A DNA stretch of 64,000 nt from Gordionus sp. m RMFG-2023 (taxonomy: Eukaryota; Nematomorpha; Gordioida; Chordodea; Parachordodidae). Positions 1 through 22,305 of the stretch are shown piece by piece (within the stretch, counting starts at the first letter, position 1; each line of letters opens with the position of its first letter). The notes below the pieces were generated by a model. That model did no database searches. It had not been told where the DNA came from and saw nothing but the letters and a program-made list of their open reading frames with translations. The DNA is taken from the NCBI RefSeq assembly GCF_954871325.1, contig NC_088776.1, positions 55,712,956-55,776,955 of the forward strand, written 5' to 3'. Made by a program: the position numbers and the translations under genes.

Positions 1-10412
<10,412 letters not shown>

Positions 10413-10594
10413 TGCTACCATTTATTAAAAAAATATTATATATATATTCTCTTTTCTCTTTGTTTAATATTTATTTTTATATTTTGTAAAAATCTCTCTA
10501 TTAAATTAAAAAATTTGCACTAATGTAAAAACTGAAAAAATTCAATATAAAAAAATAGGTATTAATTATAAGAATGAATTTAATGTCTGTATTC

Positions 10595-10600
10595 AATAAA
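10595..10600 (+). terminator. Likely poly(A) signal of the hyaluronidase gene
   Basis: AATAAA 183 bases after the TGA stop, followed by a T-rich stretch. It is the first good match downstream, but the hexamer is common by chance in DNA this AT-rich. Confidence 0.45.
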
Positions 10601-10853
10601 TGTACATAATATTTATTTCTAAATAAATTGGTTGGAGTACAAACATGATATGTATTTTGTCATGTATTATTTCTAATTAAAGAGATACATATCCGTTAAC
10701 TAATTCTTCTCAATCTGCAAATGTTTAATTTAAAGAGTTGCACAAGGTTTCTCAAGATATTTGTATGCAATTCAAATGCGCCAATTATTTCGATCAGATT
10801 TCGATACCTAAGGGATTTGGCTCTAAATGGAAAATATTGGTACTTATAAAGCA

Positions 10854-11268
10854 GGGAGAATGGCGTTAGGTAAACCCCGGGGCTTGGCAAACCACTTAAT
10901 CTCATTTTAAAATTAAATACAACTGAAGGTTAAAATTTTATCCTTAATTAGCTTAGAATTTAAAGGTTTTTAAATAATAAAGCCATAAAATTATTCTATA
11001 AGTAACATTATTAATAAATAAAGATTCAATTTATTATGGCCTAAATAACCCAATGAGTGGTTTGCCCCACTATTGGGGCTTGTTGGATAAAAATTTCACT
11101 TTTACAAAAAATAAATTTAAAAATAAATGATTATATTCTTAAAATATTTTATAAGGCGCCTTTCCAGGGTATAGTTTTAGATATCTAATCACATATTTTT
11201 TTTACATTATCTAAAAAAGGAGCTACAGCCATTTTTACAAAATTCAGTTGACTAACCCCAGTTTCACC
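10854..11268. mobile_element. TIR family A MITE, copy 1 (415 bp, internally deleted)
   Basis: Left GGGAGAATGGCGTTAGGTAA and right ACTAACCCCAGTTTCACC, the latter followed by TA, are imperfect inverted repeats. The sequence collinearly matches parts of copy 2 (41907-42761): gtaaacc, ccacttaatctcatttta, gaaggttaaaattttatcc and ggggcttgttggataaa. It is about half the length of copy 2, so it is an internally deleted relative. No coding sequence. Confidence 0.75.
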
Positions 11269-11729
11269 TATATAAACTGTCTAGCGCAATAACAAACCTA
11301 TTTTATAATATAATAAGTTAGCAAAGATCATAATTTCAAAATTCGAAAGTTCACATAGATTTTTTTTGATAAAATTCCCTCTTAAAGAATAAAAGTAACC
11401 TATGAGCTCTCAAGGGAAGAAAATAAAAAATTTCCACTTATAACAATGAAGCAGATAAATTATGCTTTTTATTATGTTATAATTAAAAAAATAATATAGA
11501 TTCGAGTTCGCCAAGGTAGCAAAAATACAAGAGGTTTATGTTAAAACATGTTCATTATGCCAATTTTTAATTTGGATAACTGTATATTTAATTTTGATAA
11601 ATATCCTCCGGACTTATTAAAATTGTATATTTCTTTTTCTAATCAATTTCTTCAAAATCCATATTTAGTCCAAATGATTCTCTTGCTTATATAGTTCAGC
11701 TAGTGACCCCTATTTGCCAAATCGAGGCT

Positions 11730-11808
11730 TATATAATATTATTTTAGCCAAAATTAAACTCGGGACGTTTTTAAAAATCGACCCAAATCTGGCCATTTAA
11801 ACAACACT
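11730..11808 (+). mobile_element. TIR family M, right-end fragment
   Basis: Contains attttagccaaaattaaact, then cgtttttaaaaatcgaccca and ends aacaacact. The reverse complement of its end resembles the left end at 1971 (agtgttgt..gg..ttga/gg..cgattttt..aaaacg). Only the right part survives. Confidence 0.45.
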
Positions 11809-12546
11809 CTAAGTTCAGCTATTTTTATAACCATATACATCATTTTTATCGCCTGAAATTTTAGAATTTTGTCAACCCTGAATTATTACATTTATAACAA
11901 GGCTAAATCTTCTGACATAGCCTTTTTAAAAATTCCTGATACAGAGATAGAAAGAAAAACTTAACGATTATCTGAAACTAAAATTAAACAATTATCCCTC
12001 CTCTTCCTATTTTAAAATATTTTATTTTTATTTGAAGAAACTAATTTTTATTCCTAGATTTTTGACTTGTGGAGGGTGTAATCAAAAGTTTGGAAGTGTG
12101 ACATAATAAAGAAATAAAAATTTGATAGGAAATTACAACAATATTTTTACGAAACAATTAAAAGTTTATGTGAATAGAATTTTAAGCAGGTTCAATAGAT
12201 TTTTGTCCATAATTATATTAGAATTTTGATCATTGTTTGAAATTTTAATCCACACAAAATGGCTTCCTAGATATATTTTATTTTATCAGACTTTAATGAT
12301 TTATATGAAGTTAATTTAAAATGTTAAAATGCTATTTGGGAAAAAGCAAATTGTAAAACTTGAAAAACTCGATAAAAAAAATTTGAGCCAAATATCCGAT
12401 TTATTTCATTTTATTTTTTTTATGTTATTAATACGGGGAGCCAAGTTAGTTAAATATTTAACAAAAGAAATCGTCATGTTTTAATTAAGTGATATAACTT
12501 ATAACAAATATATATAAAACAAAAGTTTTCAAAATTATATATACAA

Positions 12547-12552
12547 TTTATT
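12547..12552 (-). terminator. Possible poly(A) signal of the GPCR gene
   Basis: TTTATT on the + strand is AATAAA on the - strand, about 145 bases beyond the GPCR stop codon. It is weak evidence in AT-rich DNA. Confidence 0.3.
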
Positions 12553-12696
12553 TAAAATTTTATAAATAAAGATATACTATATACTATTATTTATATTTAA
12601 TAATTATGTACCACATAAAATATCCGTTAACAAAGCTAATGAATTTGCCTGCATCATTAGCTTAGCCCTCTTTTTTTAAAAAATATTGAAATAAAG

Positions 12697-14925
12697 TTAT
12701 TCGATAGTAACTTCATTCGAACAAACCCTATTTTTCTTATTTTGAAACATTTTAGGAAGAAATTTTATACGCCCTTGGTTATGCACATTCATTTTGTTGG
12801 AAACAGTTTGGTGGCAGGAGTACATTGCTGTGCTCGTCTTGACTTCGATAACGTTAATATCGTTTTTGAGATTATCCAATCGGGAATCCAAATTCTCGCC
12901 ATCGATTGCCCATTTTCGGCAAGATGTTATATACCTGCCCCAGAAATTTATGTACTCGACACGAAAATTCTTATCCAAGAACCAATAGGCATAAAAGAAA
13001 AACACGTAAGCCCAATTCTCGAGCCAATTGAATATGGGTTCCAGGTAATCAAAAAGGATACAAGGCTTGTGTCGACAACGGGCGGCATATTTAGATTTGA
13101 ATGGACTCATGATCGAATTGGATAGAACCAGAAAAAAGTACAAACCTACGATGATGGTAAATTTTAAACTGATGTTATTGTTATCGTAGAGGAAATATAA
13201 AACTTTATTACGTATATTTTTGATAAACAAGAAAATACTTGGATAATTGTGTCCCCTCGAACCGCCATTTATTCGTGGATTTGGGTGCTGATTGGGTTCT
13301 AAGTTTTTGCTATCGATTAAAATCCCTTTTGAACAGTGACCCAAAAATTTTGAGTTACCATCTGAGCCTGTCGCACGTTCATAATTTTGAAAATCCCTAG
13401 GTCGGAACAACGCTTTAGAGGTATTGCCATAAATTTGGCTATTATTGTTTACTTCTACGACTCCAATTGAATTGTCCTTGCAAGTTTTATTTCTTCTCAG
13501 CTTGGCTGATTTTCTAAACTTCTTCATACTCATTATCATCCCAACGACTAAGTATATGATAAACAGGGTAGGAAAAATGGCCAAAATTAGTTCTTCGAAT
13601 ATGTCCATAATGAAAAGGCGGCTTTGCCATCTATAGGATGCCATGCGAGTTATATAGTAGCCGGGTTTCCCCGTAAACCAAGTTTTACATGGATTTACTT
13701 CCGACCATTTGAATGTATAAATATTTAGCGAGCTACTTACGATTACGAGTATAAAAGGGGAGTATTTTAAAAGTTTTGCGTCCATTATGAATATAGCAAG
13801 CAGACTTTTAGTGGTCATTTTTAATCCGCTAATGTTTTGATCCGATTTTAAATTTTCATCCGATTTTATATATGCGCCGGCTTGAGAATAGTTTTCGTAA
13901 CATGATACGTCTTTCCTGTTTTTTTTATTCGAGATTCTAAAAATTTTGTTTTCGATATTAATTTTAAATTTTTCGCTTTGCTTGAATGTACCCAAAAGGT
14001 CGTTTTCAGTTCCCTTTTTACTTTTATCGTTAGTGTTATTACCATCCTTCGGAGCTTGATTAAATCTAGCCTTTACTGATTTACTACTCTTGAAACTGGT
14101 AAATCTTTGATATATCTCCGAAGAGAGGTTAAATTTAGCCGTGGCTCTGTAATATAAGTGAGGTAAGACGAGCGCTACATATCTATCGCACAAAAATAAT
14201 ACCATAAATATTATGGAGGTGCGAGACAGGGTGTTGAGTAAGATGGAGTTGAGGAATGACGAGTAAATGTTCCAGTTATAGGTACGATAAAATTCGTAAG
14301 AATGATACAAGTTTTTGGCATATAAGTTGATAATAGGAGTCGAAAAATTATGGCTCAGGTTTATCATTATACTTTCACAAAGATTTTGGTTGTGGTTAAA
14401 ATTTAAATTTAAAGGCAAGTCTTGATTAGTTTTGTTGAATTCAATATGAAAATTTAATTTTCTAAGGTTAGTGTCGAGAGATTCATAGAATATGGGGGTA
14501 GATACCTTGTAGTTTCCTTTTACAAACTTGACGAAAGTAGTTAGACTCTTGCATTTGCACCAATACTCAGTCCATAAATAAATCTCATTTTTAAAGAGGC
14601 GAGGAGCCAGCACATCTCTTAATGTCTCACTCAGAGGTTTTAAATATTTCCTGAAAGCAAAATAACTAGAGTATTCACCATAGGTTTCGAGGCAAGGCCA
14701 GACTATGAAGAAAAGGCATAGTAGAAAATTACACACACAGGACCATAGCAAGGAGAAGTAATTTTCATATTTCGAATTTAATCTTACCAGTACAAGTAAG
14801 CTACTACCATTGCCCATAATTCCTAAAAAAATCTGGACAGGGACTGCCAGGAGATACCAATAGAAACGGAAAAAATTATCACAGTGTGGGTCCTTTATAG
14901 GGCATATGATATCGGAGTCACTCAT
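12697..14925 (-). CDS. Rhodopsin-family G-protein-coupled receptor, intronless, 742 aa
   Basis: Seven-helix plasma-membrane receptor, probably for a neuropeptide (invertebrate FMRFamide/myosuppressin-receptor-like by general pattern). TM1 is about residues 22-48 with the class A GN pair at 38-39, TM2 about 55-78, TM3 about 226-248 ending in the G-protein contact CDRY (246-249), TM4 about 384-404, TM5 about 441-466, TM6 about 586-606 and TM7 about 626-650. After TM7, LDKNFRVEYINF looks like helix 8. The TM7 NPxxY motif is not recognisable (the region reads ENWAYVFFFYAYWF). Three loops are very large: ECL1 about 145 residues with several N-x-S/T sites, ICL2 about 120 and ICL3 about 119, rich in Asn, Lys and Ser. 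Typical class A receptors are 350-450 residues. The first Met of the frame gives a short extracellular tail. The reading frame is open throughout and there is no sign of introns. The ligand cannot be told from sequence. Confidence 0.85.
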   Translation of the reverse strand: MSDSDIICPIKDPHCDNFFRFYWYLLAVPVQIFLGIMGNGSSLLVLVRLNSKYENYFSLLWSCVCNFLLCLFFIVWPCLETYGEYSSYFAFRKYLKPLSETLRDVLAPRLFKNEIYLWTEYWCKCKSLTTFVKFVKGNYKVSTPIFYESLDTNLRKLNFHIEFNKTNQDLPLNLNFNHNQNLCESIMINLSHNFSTPIINLYAKNLYHSYEFYRTYNWNIYSSFLNSILLNTLSRTSIIFMVLFLCDRYVALVLPHLYYRATAKFNLSSEIYQRFTSFKSSKSVKARFNQAPKDGNNTNDKSKKGTENDLLGTFKQSEKFKINIENKIFRISNKKNRKDVSCYENYSQAGAYIKSDENLKSDQNISGLKMTTKSLLAIFIMDAKLLKYSPFILVIVSSSLNIYTFKWSEVNPCKTWFTGKPGYYITRMASYRWQSRLFIMDIFEELILAIFPTLFIIYLVVGMIMSMKKFRKSAKLRRNKTCKDNSIGVVEVNNNSQIYGNTSKALFRPRDFQNYERATGSDGNSKFLGHCSKGILIDSKNLEPNQHPNPRINGGSRGHNYPSIFLFIKNIRNKVLYFLYDNNNISLKFTIIVGLYFFLVLSNSIMSPFKSKYAARCRHKPCILFDYLEPIFNWLENWAYVFFFYAYWFLDKNFRVEYINFWGRYITSCRKWAIDGENLDSRLDNLKNDINVIEVKTSTAMYSCHQTVSNKMNVHNQGRIKFLPKMFQNKKNRVCSNEVTIE

Positions 14926-17900
14926 TGCGATATAAATTATCTGTGGGTCTTGTGCCCCAAAAAATTATGACGGTCATCGTATTCCAAATTTCTCATGAGA
15001 AGAATTTATTTTGCCCGTAGATTCAGAACAAGATAAACGGGATTATTGTACAATTCTTATTTATCAACAATTACTTTTCATTTAAATTTTAACATGTTGG
15101 TATATTATGTAAAAATTTGGGAGGGGGGGGGGGTTAAGCCTGTATATATAGAATATTTTGAATTTAAAATTTAAATAAGGTTTTATGTCATTTAGTTTTT
15201 TTTATTTTAATTTTCATAACATTTTATTCCAAAATTGTTTTTAAAAAAAGATATCTCACTTTAATTTATTTATGTAAATTGAACTTCAAATTAATTAGAA
15301 AATATACCCATAAAATTTTAAATATAAAAAAACACAATATTAATTAAGATCTAAATATATATAAGAATTTATTTGTGCTGAAATAAATATTTAATATAAT
15401 ATCATTATATAAAGTGGCAATTGACGTTTCTGCTTATTATATTTTTCATGATTATTATAAATTTATTTTTTGAAAAATTATTATTTCAGTATATTTTATT
15501 GATTATTTTTCCATAGTTAATTTTAAGATAAATTAGTCTTGAAAAATGGGTATTTCAACTCAAATAAAATTTTTGTTAAAATTTGAGAATCTTTGTTAAT
15601 TGCTTGCTGTTATAGCTTAAAAATTATGGAACTTCATATAAAATATTCAGAAATGAAATCAAGGTATATTAAATTTATTTTGATATAATATTTGCTTAAA
15701 AAAAATACTTTTGAGGAAAAATTGTGAATTTTTATTTTTCTCACTTGATTAATAAAGAAGAAGTAACAAAAAATAGTGATAAGAGAAATACATCATTAAT
15801 AAACAAAAAAAAATAATAAATAAATTTAATTGAAACAGAAAAATAAATTTTGGATATATTTGAGGAGTTATAAATAATTAATCAAATTTATGCCATGTTG
15901 TGTATTACGTATCTTTATCTTCTCTTTAGTTTTCTTATCCCAGCCAGTTCTATAAAGATAAGAAATTTTTCAAACAATTTTAAAATAAAAATCTTATAAA
16001 ACATGGGGCAAATAAACTATGAAAATTGGCAAAATACAATTTATAATGAAGATAAATTTCTTAAATTAAATTTGTGATTTTTTTTTATTAATAATCTAAA
16101 TTTGAGAGCTTACGTAAGTAATATTATTTATGAGCTGTGTTTTTGATTTGATAAGTGGCATTCGAGTGTGTTTCAAACTTATGTTTATTTTTTCTGAGTA
16201 AATACAACAAAAATGTTTACACTTTTGCTTTAATAAATTTTATATAATGTTCCCTAAAAACATTTATCAAGAATTACGCCAATGTGTTTCTTTTTAATCC
16301 ACAAAAAAATGTTTTTGAACGCATAATTTGATAGATATGAAATTGATTAAAAATTGAACTTTTTGCGATATAAAAATGAAAAAGAAATAATAGACTCCAT
16401 TTCACTAATTAAACTTAATATTGATCTATCTCCATATTTTCATAATTATTCATAATCAACTTTTCCCTATGATTTACAACCCTGCTAATGCATTATCATG
16501 AATGCATCATTTCAAAAAAAAAATATTATCGTACATTATCATTAATAAAATACAGGCCTTTAGAGAAAGCTTTATCTTGGGTGAAATACTCAGATAGGCT
16601 AATATTTATGCAATAATAAAATTTGATGTAACTGTAATGCTCGTTCCTACAGTTGATTCGAGGTAATGCGATTGTTTACGATATATCTGGTAAATCATTT
16701 ACGGTAATCTCTATATTGAAACCGTGATAATGCATATGTATAATTATCTTTTATCAGCATTTCACGGTAAAACATACTGCAGAAATTGATAGACTTACGG
16801 AAAATATACTGTTGATTATGAGAATATTTTATATTTATTTAAGTATAATTTCGGTTAGTCTTGACAATGGATCAATTACAAATTTATAAAGGGTACATCA
16901 TCAAACATAAATTCAAATATATTTTTAAATATTGATAATCCTTTAATATAAAATTAGATATAAAAACAAAATCTCAATTTTACAATAAATAATAAGAATT
17001 TAATTATTGACATTTGCATGAACAAGTATGGGATACCCCCCCCCTTAGAATATTTAGCAAAATTTTGTGAATATAAATTTTAAAAGTAAGGGCTTAAAAT
17101 GATGTTCAATGCAATTCAACTTACAAAGGGAACTGAATTGAAAACTTACAAAACTATTTTGCTTTGTCTGTTACAATCTTTCTCAGTTTGCTGAACAGTA
17201 TTATAAAGGATCTCTTAATGTATGAACTATGCTTATCTATATCCATCTAGAATATAAAGTTATTGTCATTAATTAGAGCTTCCCATCTCCTGGTCCAACC
17301 AAAGTAGATCGAATCGATCTGAAAATTATTTGAATATATTTAACGAATATAACGAGACATCGCCAATTAGCATCATATTGAAGTTTTTTTATATCAAGTT
17401 GCCTAGATTTTGATCTAATGATGACAACCAGACCTAATAATGTCTTCTCTTTATAAGAATAATGCCGTTTTTCTTTGCTATTTAATTTTTGTAATTCTCA
17501 ATTTCAATTTCAATTTCTATCTATTCAATAATATATGAGATAATTAGATATTATTTATAATGAACGGCTCATGGTAAAAATCAATTCAGCTCTTTAAAAA
17601 ACCCCAATTTACCTTAGCTTAATTTGATAATTTTTTCGCATGACAAAAATAAAAGTATATAATATGGTAAAAGTTATTGATTTTTATTTAACCCTAAAAA
17701 TGAGTAAATATTATAAAAAGATTATAATGCATATAGAGCAGGGAGGGTTGGGACATTTTTCTTTCAAACCTGAATTAGACTAATTTGAATAATTAAAAAA
17801 TCTTCTGTATCCCTAAAGTATAGGTTATTTGAAATAATTAATATATATTTTATAAAAACTATATTTTTTTAGAAAATTTATGACATACGTTGGGACATGT

Positions 17901-20050
17901 ATGTGATAGTTGGTCCCTTCATAAATAGAGGTTTAAATAAATTTAAAATCCGTATTTCAGTAAGACTAGAGACTACGGCACATCTGATTTTATTGATAAT
18001 ACTGTAATACTTAAGTAAATAAATATTGATTTTGGTGAGTCTAAAAAAATATATATGATTAAATAAATAATCTTACATGTAGGTAAAGATAAATTTATGA
18101 CTGAGGTTTTCGGATATAAATTTCATAATTTTCTGTAAATATGTCCCTCTCCTCTTTACTGTGATTACGCATAACTAGTAAATGATAAAATGAGCTAATA
18201 TGTGTCCCAACTTTACTATGACCGAAGCCCACTACATGATCATTTAAATTCCTGCTAATTAATTCTGAAAATTTGCCAGATTAAAAAAGAGAGTTTAAAC
18301 TTTCCTAAAATTTATATATTTAGATTTTATCAAATTATTTTTTATTACGTTTGGTATACTAAAACAATTTTCTTCTGTAAATATTAAGATACTAAATATT
18401 TTTCAAACTTTATCCAATCATGTATGACGTAATTATCTATGTTAGGTTAAAATTTCCAGTCTTAAATAATAGCTCAAATTATAAATGTAGTGACTTAACG
18501 TTCCCTGTACTCAAAGTACTCCGGTCTCCCCTACTGTGTATAAAATTATAACTTATTTTGTAATTTTATAATCATTTAGACTTTAAACTCTAACAAATTA
18601 TGTATATTTTTTTAGAAGCTAATTATACAATGATATATTTATCATCCCCACCTTTTCTTTATTTTTATGTGCAAAAGAGGATATTATGTCAGTGTAAAAT
18701 ATTATTTTCAATTGATGGTCTCATACAGAATATTTTCATAAGTAAGTCTATTTTAGCTTGAACTTTGAAAAGCTGTGTTCAACTGATGCGATAGTAATTT
18801 GAATAGAGTAATCCTTAAAAGGATGGATATATTTGGCTGCATTTAGCTTATTAGTATAAATTTAGCCTATTAGTATAAATTTAGTGCAAAATTACTAAAG
18901 ACATTTTTGTTGTCTGTTTGCACAATGTATTTATTAAAATTTTTGATCCAGTTAATAGATCTAGCCATTCATATATGATTTCAAACGATTCTTAATCTGT
19001 TAATAAAATATTTAGTAGAAAATTTTGCTCCTTTTTGCGCTTTACCTCTGCAAATATATCAAATAAAAACCTAAAATGATTTATAAAATGTTTTAGCTGC
19101 TAAAAACAATTCTTACAACAAAATTATTGCTTTATCAAGTAATACATTAAAAAATTTAATTCATCATTTTTTTGAGTATCGTATATTAGGGCATGAATCC
19201 TGTAAGAAAATTGCTTTCAATTTTTTCCCTATGATGTTATAAAAGGAGCACTGCGCTTCCAAACTAAATTCCGATTTTCCTAAGTTCTTTCGTATAAGTT
19301 GAAAGAAGCTAAACGAATAAATATGCCTGCATTCTATAAGTATAACGACTCTTTTCTAATAATATTATAAATTTTCACATTTGTTATATTTTTGTAATTT
19401 GAGTCAAACCTTTTTTTTATATTCTTAATCGACAACTCATTTTTTTCTCGCTAAAAGATTTTATTAAGGATTGATTTAGTTTCGTTATAAAATGCATATT
19501 TTTGGAAATTTAAATCTTTCATATTAAAATTTTTTTTTTAATTTCAACGTTAAATTTTAAGGATTCTTAATAAATAAAAATTTTTTATAAACGGTAACCT
19601 TATTACTAACATTTTCGTCATACCAAACTAATATAATTTACAGATATAGAGGATAATCCAGATAATAGCTTTCTATCTGCTGATTCACATCTGAATAAAA
19701 CTTAAATGTGATTACATAAAATATACATAACAAATCTCTACAAATTTTATTAATATTTTTAAAAGAACACTTCTATATGTTGTTCTTGATTATATAATTA
19801 TATATTATACAAAAAAATATAAAATTACAAATTTTATTTTTTTATTTTTATTTTTTTTAAAAAATTTTTTTTTTAAAACTCTTTTTATTTTTTGTTAATA
19901 TTTTATTTAATTGACCATCTATTGTTAACACGGGGTCACCTGTTTTCAATCTAAACCAAATTGACTTCTTTTTATTATGTAGTATATATAACATTAAAAA
20001 TTTATTTCTAGTCTTTGACAAATTGATATTTATATTTTTTTTTACAAAAT
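14926..20050. other. 5.1 kb AT-rich intergenic stretch
   Basis: Lies between the divergently oriented GPCR and antistasin-like genes. I see G or C runs at 15123-15133 and 17036-17044 and one possible TIR element (17741-18531). The remainder shows no coding sequence that I can support. Confidence 0.6.
17741..18531. mobile_element. Possible TIR element related to family A
   Basis: Left GGGAGGGTTGGGACA and right CTCCGGTCTCCCC, the latter followed by TA, are weakly inverted and resemble family A termini. Internal words recur in inverted form (ttgggacat near the left, tgtcccaac near 18200). No coding sequence. The boundaries are uncertain. Confidence 0.35.
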
Positions 20051-20053
20051 AAA

Positions 20054-20065
20054 TATATATAAAAA
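20054..20065 (+). promoter_or_regulatory. Possible TATA box of the antistasin-like gene
   Basis: TATATATAAAAA ends 31 bases before the ATG at 20096. The spacing would give a very short 5' leader. TATA-like strings are frequent by chance here, so this is only a candidate. Confidence 0.25.
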
Positions 20066-20095
20066 TTTGTGAACAATTTCTCTTTGGAAAAAATT

Positions 20096-20680
20096 ATGCA
20101 TCTTATTCGATGTTGGGAACTTTTGGGAATGACTCTGGGAATATTAATTTTCTGTACGATGTTTCTAGGGGAGTCCGAAATTTACGGGGCTGCCAATTTC
20201 AGATTCCCTGTCAAGTCTAAAATTAGTATAAATATTATATTTGTTTAATCTTCTTTATAAACAAAATTTTGGAATAATTATACACTAAATTCTTCTAAGT
20301 TGGTTCGGTAAAATTTGGCTAAGTAAGTCAGTTAACCTAGCAGATTTGTAATAAATTGTTATCTTTTAAGATAATTAATAGTGTTCTATTTAACAATCAT
20401 TTAAATTTGAATATGAAAAATACATAGGTTAGACAAATAAAGACATTATTTAAGTTAGAAATGGCACTTCACTCTTTAGCTTATTTAAAAAAAGATGGAA
20501 TTAAGGATTTAAATGCTATCGAATGACAAAATAAAATATGTAGACTTAACTTATATAATCTTTATGTATTTATATATAGTTTGTATAGAATCTCTTTGTA
20601 AATTTTTCTGTCCCAATGGCTTTGAGAGAGATACAAATGGATGTCCAACATGCACTTGCCGGGAATTTCATCGTGAATAA
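20096..20680 (+). CDS. Secreted antistasin-like peptide, single domain, 76 aa, two exons
   Basis: Small secreted protein of the antistasin family, whose known members inhibit serine proteases such as factor Xa or trypsin-like enzymes. Exon 1 (20096-20225) starts MHLIRC and has a hydrophobic signal core (LLGMTLGILIFCTMFL) with a plausible cleavage near IYGA|ANF. Exon 2 (20580-20680) encodes CIESLCKFFCPNGF, then ERDTNGCPTCTC, REFHRE and TAA. This gives six cysteines spaced C-x4-C-x3-C-x10-C-x2-C-x-C with the conserved G, D and NGC, as in antistasin repeats. The intron is 354 nt, phase 1, donor ATTA|gtataa and acceptor tatatag|TTT; this is the only donor tested whose phase fits exon 2. Most family members carry several repeats, and this one has a single repeat. 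The gene is too short for ordinary ORF calling. Its target and the identity of the P1 residue are not determinable here. Confidence 0.78.
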
Positions 20681-20860
20681 GGAACAATCAAAATAATGTT
20701 TAATTTTTTAAAACTAATATTTATTTGATAATGATTTATATCCTTATTTAAATTAAATTAAAAAAATATTTAAAAACCTCCCATTTAGTTAGTTTGAAGC
20801 ATAAAAAACAAAAGATAGCTCAAAATTTTAAGTTGTAGAAAAGTTAGGAAAAAAAATTGA

Positions 20861-20866
20861 AATAAA
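20861..20866 (+). terminator. Possible poly(A) signal of the antistasin-like gene
   Basis: AATAAA about 180 bases after the TAA stop; the first clear AATAAA downstream. Confidence 0.3.
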
Positions 20867-21329
20867 ATTTCAGCTTATATTAATATTTTAACTGAAATTA
20901 AATAGAACATTTTTATTACATAATATTTTTCAAAAATATTAAGTGAGATAATGAAAAACTGTCCGGGGTTTTTTGGTTTGAAGCATGGTTTAAATCGAAT
21001 GGTGACAGTTGAGATAAATTATTCAGTTGGTGGCTTGGTCTTTCCAATGGATTTTTGGTTTGTTGATTCTAAACCGATCTAAAGATTTATAATATTACTT
21101 TATAACTACCAAATTAAATAAGCAAACATATCAATTTCGGTTCCCATTAAGTTGCCTACAATATCTTTCCAGAGACCCCAAACTCTATTTTTTCGCCTTC
21201 TGCTGGGTTATAAAGGAAATAATTATTAGGCTAAAATAAATACTAAGAGGTGATTTTTTCTTAAATTTTATTTAATGATGATTGTTTTATCATTTTATTG
21301 GTTATCATATACATGGGATCTATTATAAA

Positions 21330-21925
21330 AGGAATTGAATTTCCTGATCTTGAAAAAAATTTATGCATAATACATGAGTGATATATTTAATAAAAGATTT
21401 TTAGAATGTAGATTTTAAGTTTTTACGGCATATTTCAAAAATTTTAAAAATGTGGCAGTGAGTGTTGGATTTTAAGTTTTTTAAATAAATCCGTACAGAT
21501 TAAAAAGGAAACTAATTTTCAGGCTAAAAAAATAGTAATTAAGAATTTATTTTTCAAATATTAATAAAAAAATAGGGGGATTTTTTCTATAAAAAAGTTT
21601 ATTGATAATTAAAGACTCATAATTTCTAATTTTATACAAATTACATGGTATGGCATTAATTATCATGTAAAACATAATAAATTTAAGAAGGGGATCCAAT
21701 AGAAAAAGGGAAATTAATTTCTTGATTTTGAAGTCTCTTTTTGGGCACAAAACATGATATATATCAAAATTAGGATTTTTGAAAAAAATTTAGAATGTGG
21801 GAAATTTTATAGTATATTTCGGAAATATCGAAAATATGGTAGCATTGTGGTAGTTGAGAGTGAGGTAGATTTTAACCTTTTTCAAAAAATGTTGTAGTTA
21901 TTGTGGTAGACCTGGCAACCCTGCT
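21330..21925 (+). repeat. Imperfect duplicated AT-rich block ending in tggcaaccctgctc
   Basis: Two diverged copies of a block with gaaaaaaattta, agaatgt, catatttc.aaaa.tt and aaatatgg/tgtgg.ag.gagtg motifs occur at about 21330-21500 and 21765-21890. The block ends with gacctggcaaccctgctc (about 21907-21925). The same 18-base word ends a block at about 62092-62110. This may be the terminus of a transposable element, but I found no matching left end. Confidence 0.4.
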
Positions 21926-22227
21926 CTGATATATATATAAAAATAATTTTTACTATTTTGAAGTCATCCATTGTGGAAAATAAAATATGCCTGTTTGTTT
22001 TTGTAGTAAAATAAATTCGGAGATGATATTTAATGAATTGAATTCAAATATTATTTATTTTTTTAGAATAAAAATACGTAAAATAAAATTTAACACAATT
22101 TTAACCATTATTCTATTATATATTATTGTCAATAAATGTTAATCATATTTATCCAATAGTAATCTTTATAAGAATATCCATCAAATGACATTTATCACAT
22201 TTTTTTAAATCAGATTTTGTGAAAAAG

Positions 22228-22305
22228 TGCTACAATGCCTGGAGTTAGTATCGAACTAGCAACTAACTATAATTGAACATTTACATGCAGCTAAGCTGAA
22301 ACAAA
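22228..22305 (-). other. tRNA-like fragment (SINE head or decayed tRNA)
   Basis: On the - strand, gctagttcgatactaac has the TTCGA T-loop with a stem pairing in 4 of 5 positions, a B-box-like signal. Upstream, cttagctgcatg loosely resembles an A box. The acceptor arm does not pair, so it is not a working tRNA. Confidence 0.25.

Larger units (their letters stand above)
10601..12546. other. Gap between hyaluronidase and GPCR: repeats only
   Basis: The two genes converge on this interval. It contains family A MITE copy 1 (10854-11268) and the right end of a family M element (about 11730-11808). The remainder is AT-rich with no gene that I can support. Confidence 0.6.

Noticed and set aside
12742-13636. 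Several + strand open frames of 63-127 codons
   Set aside because: They lie antisense to the GPCR coding sequence and show no protein similarity; shadows of a long real frame.
15890-15955. ATG frame encoding 21 residues that look like a signal peptide (MPCCVLRIFIFSLVFLSQPVL minus the last residue)
   Set aside because: No convincing donor site or downstream exon was found. Hydrophobic short frames arise easily in T-rich DNA.
16640-16690. Possible mini-exon between a cctacag acceptor and a ctg|gtaaat donor
   Set aside because: About 37 bases with no recognisable protein and no partner exons.
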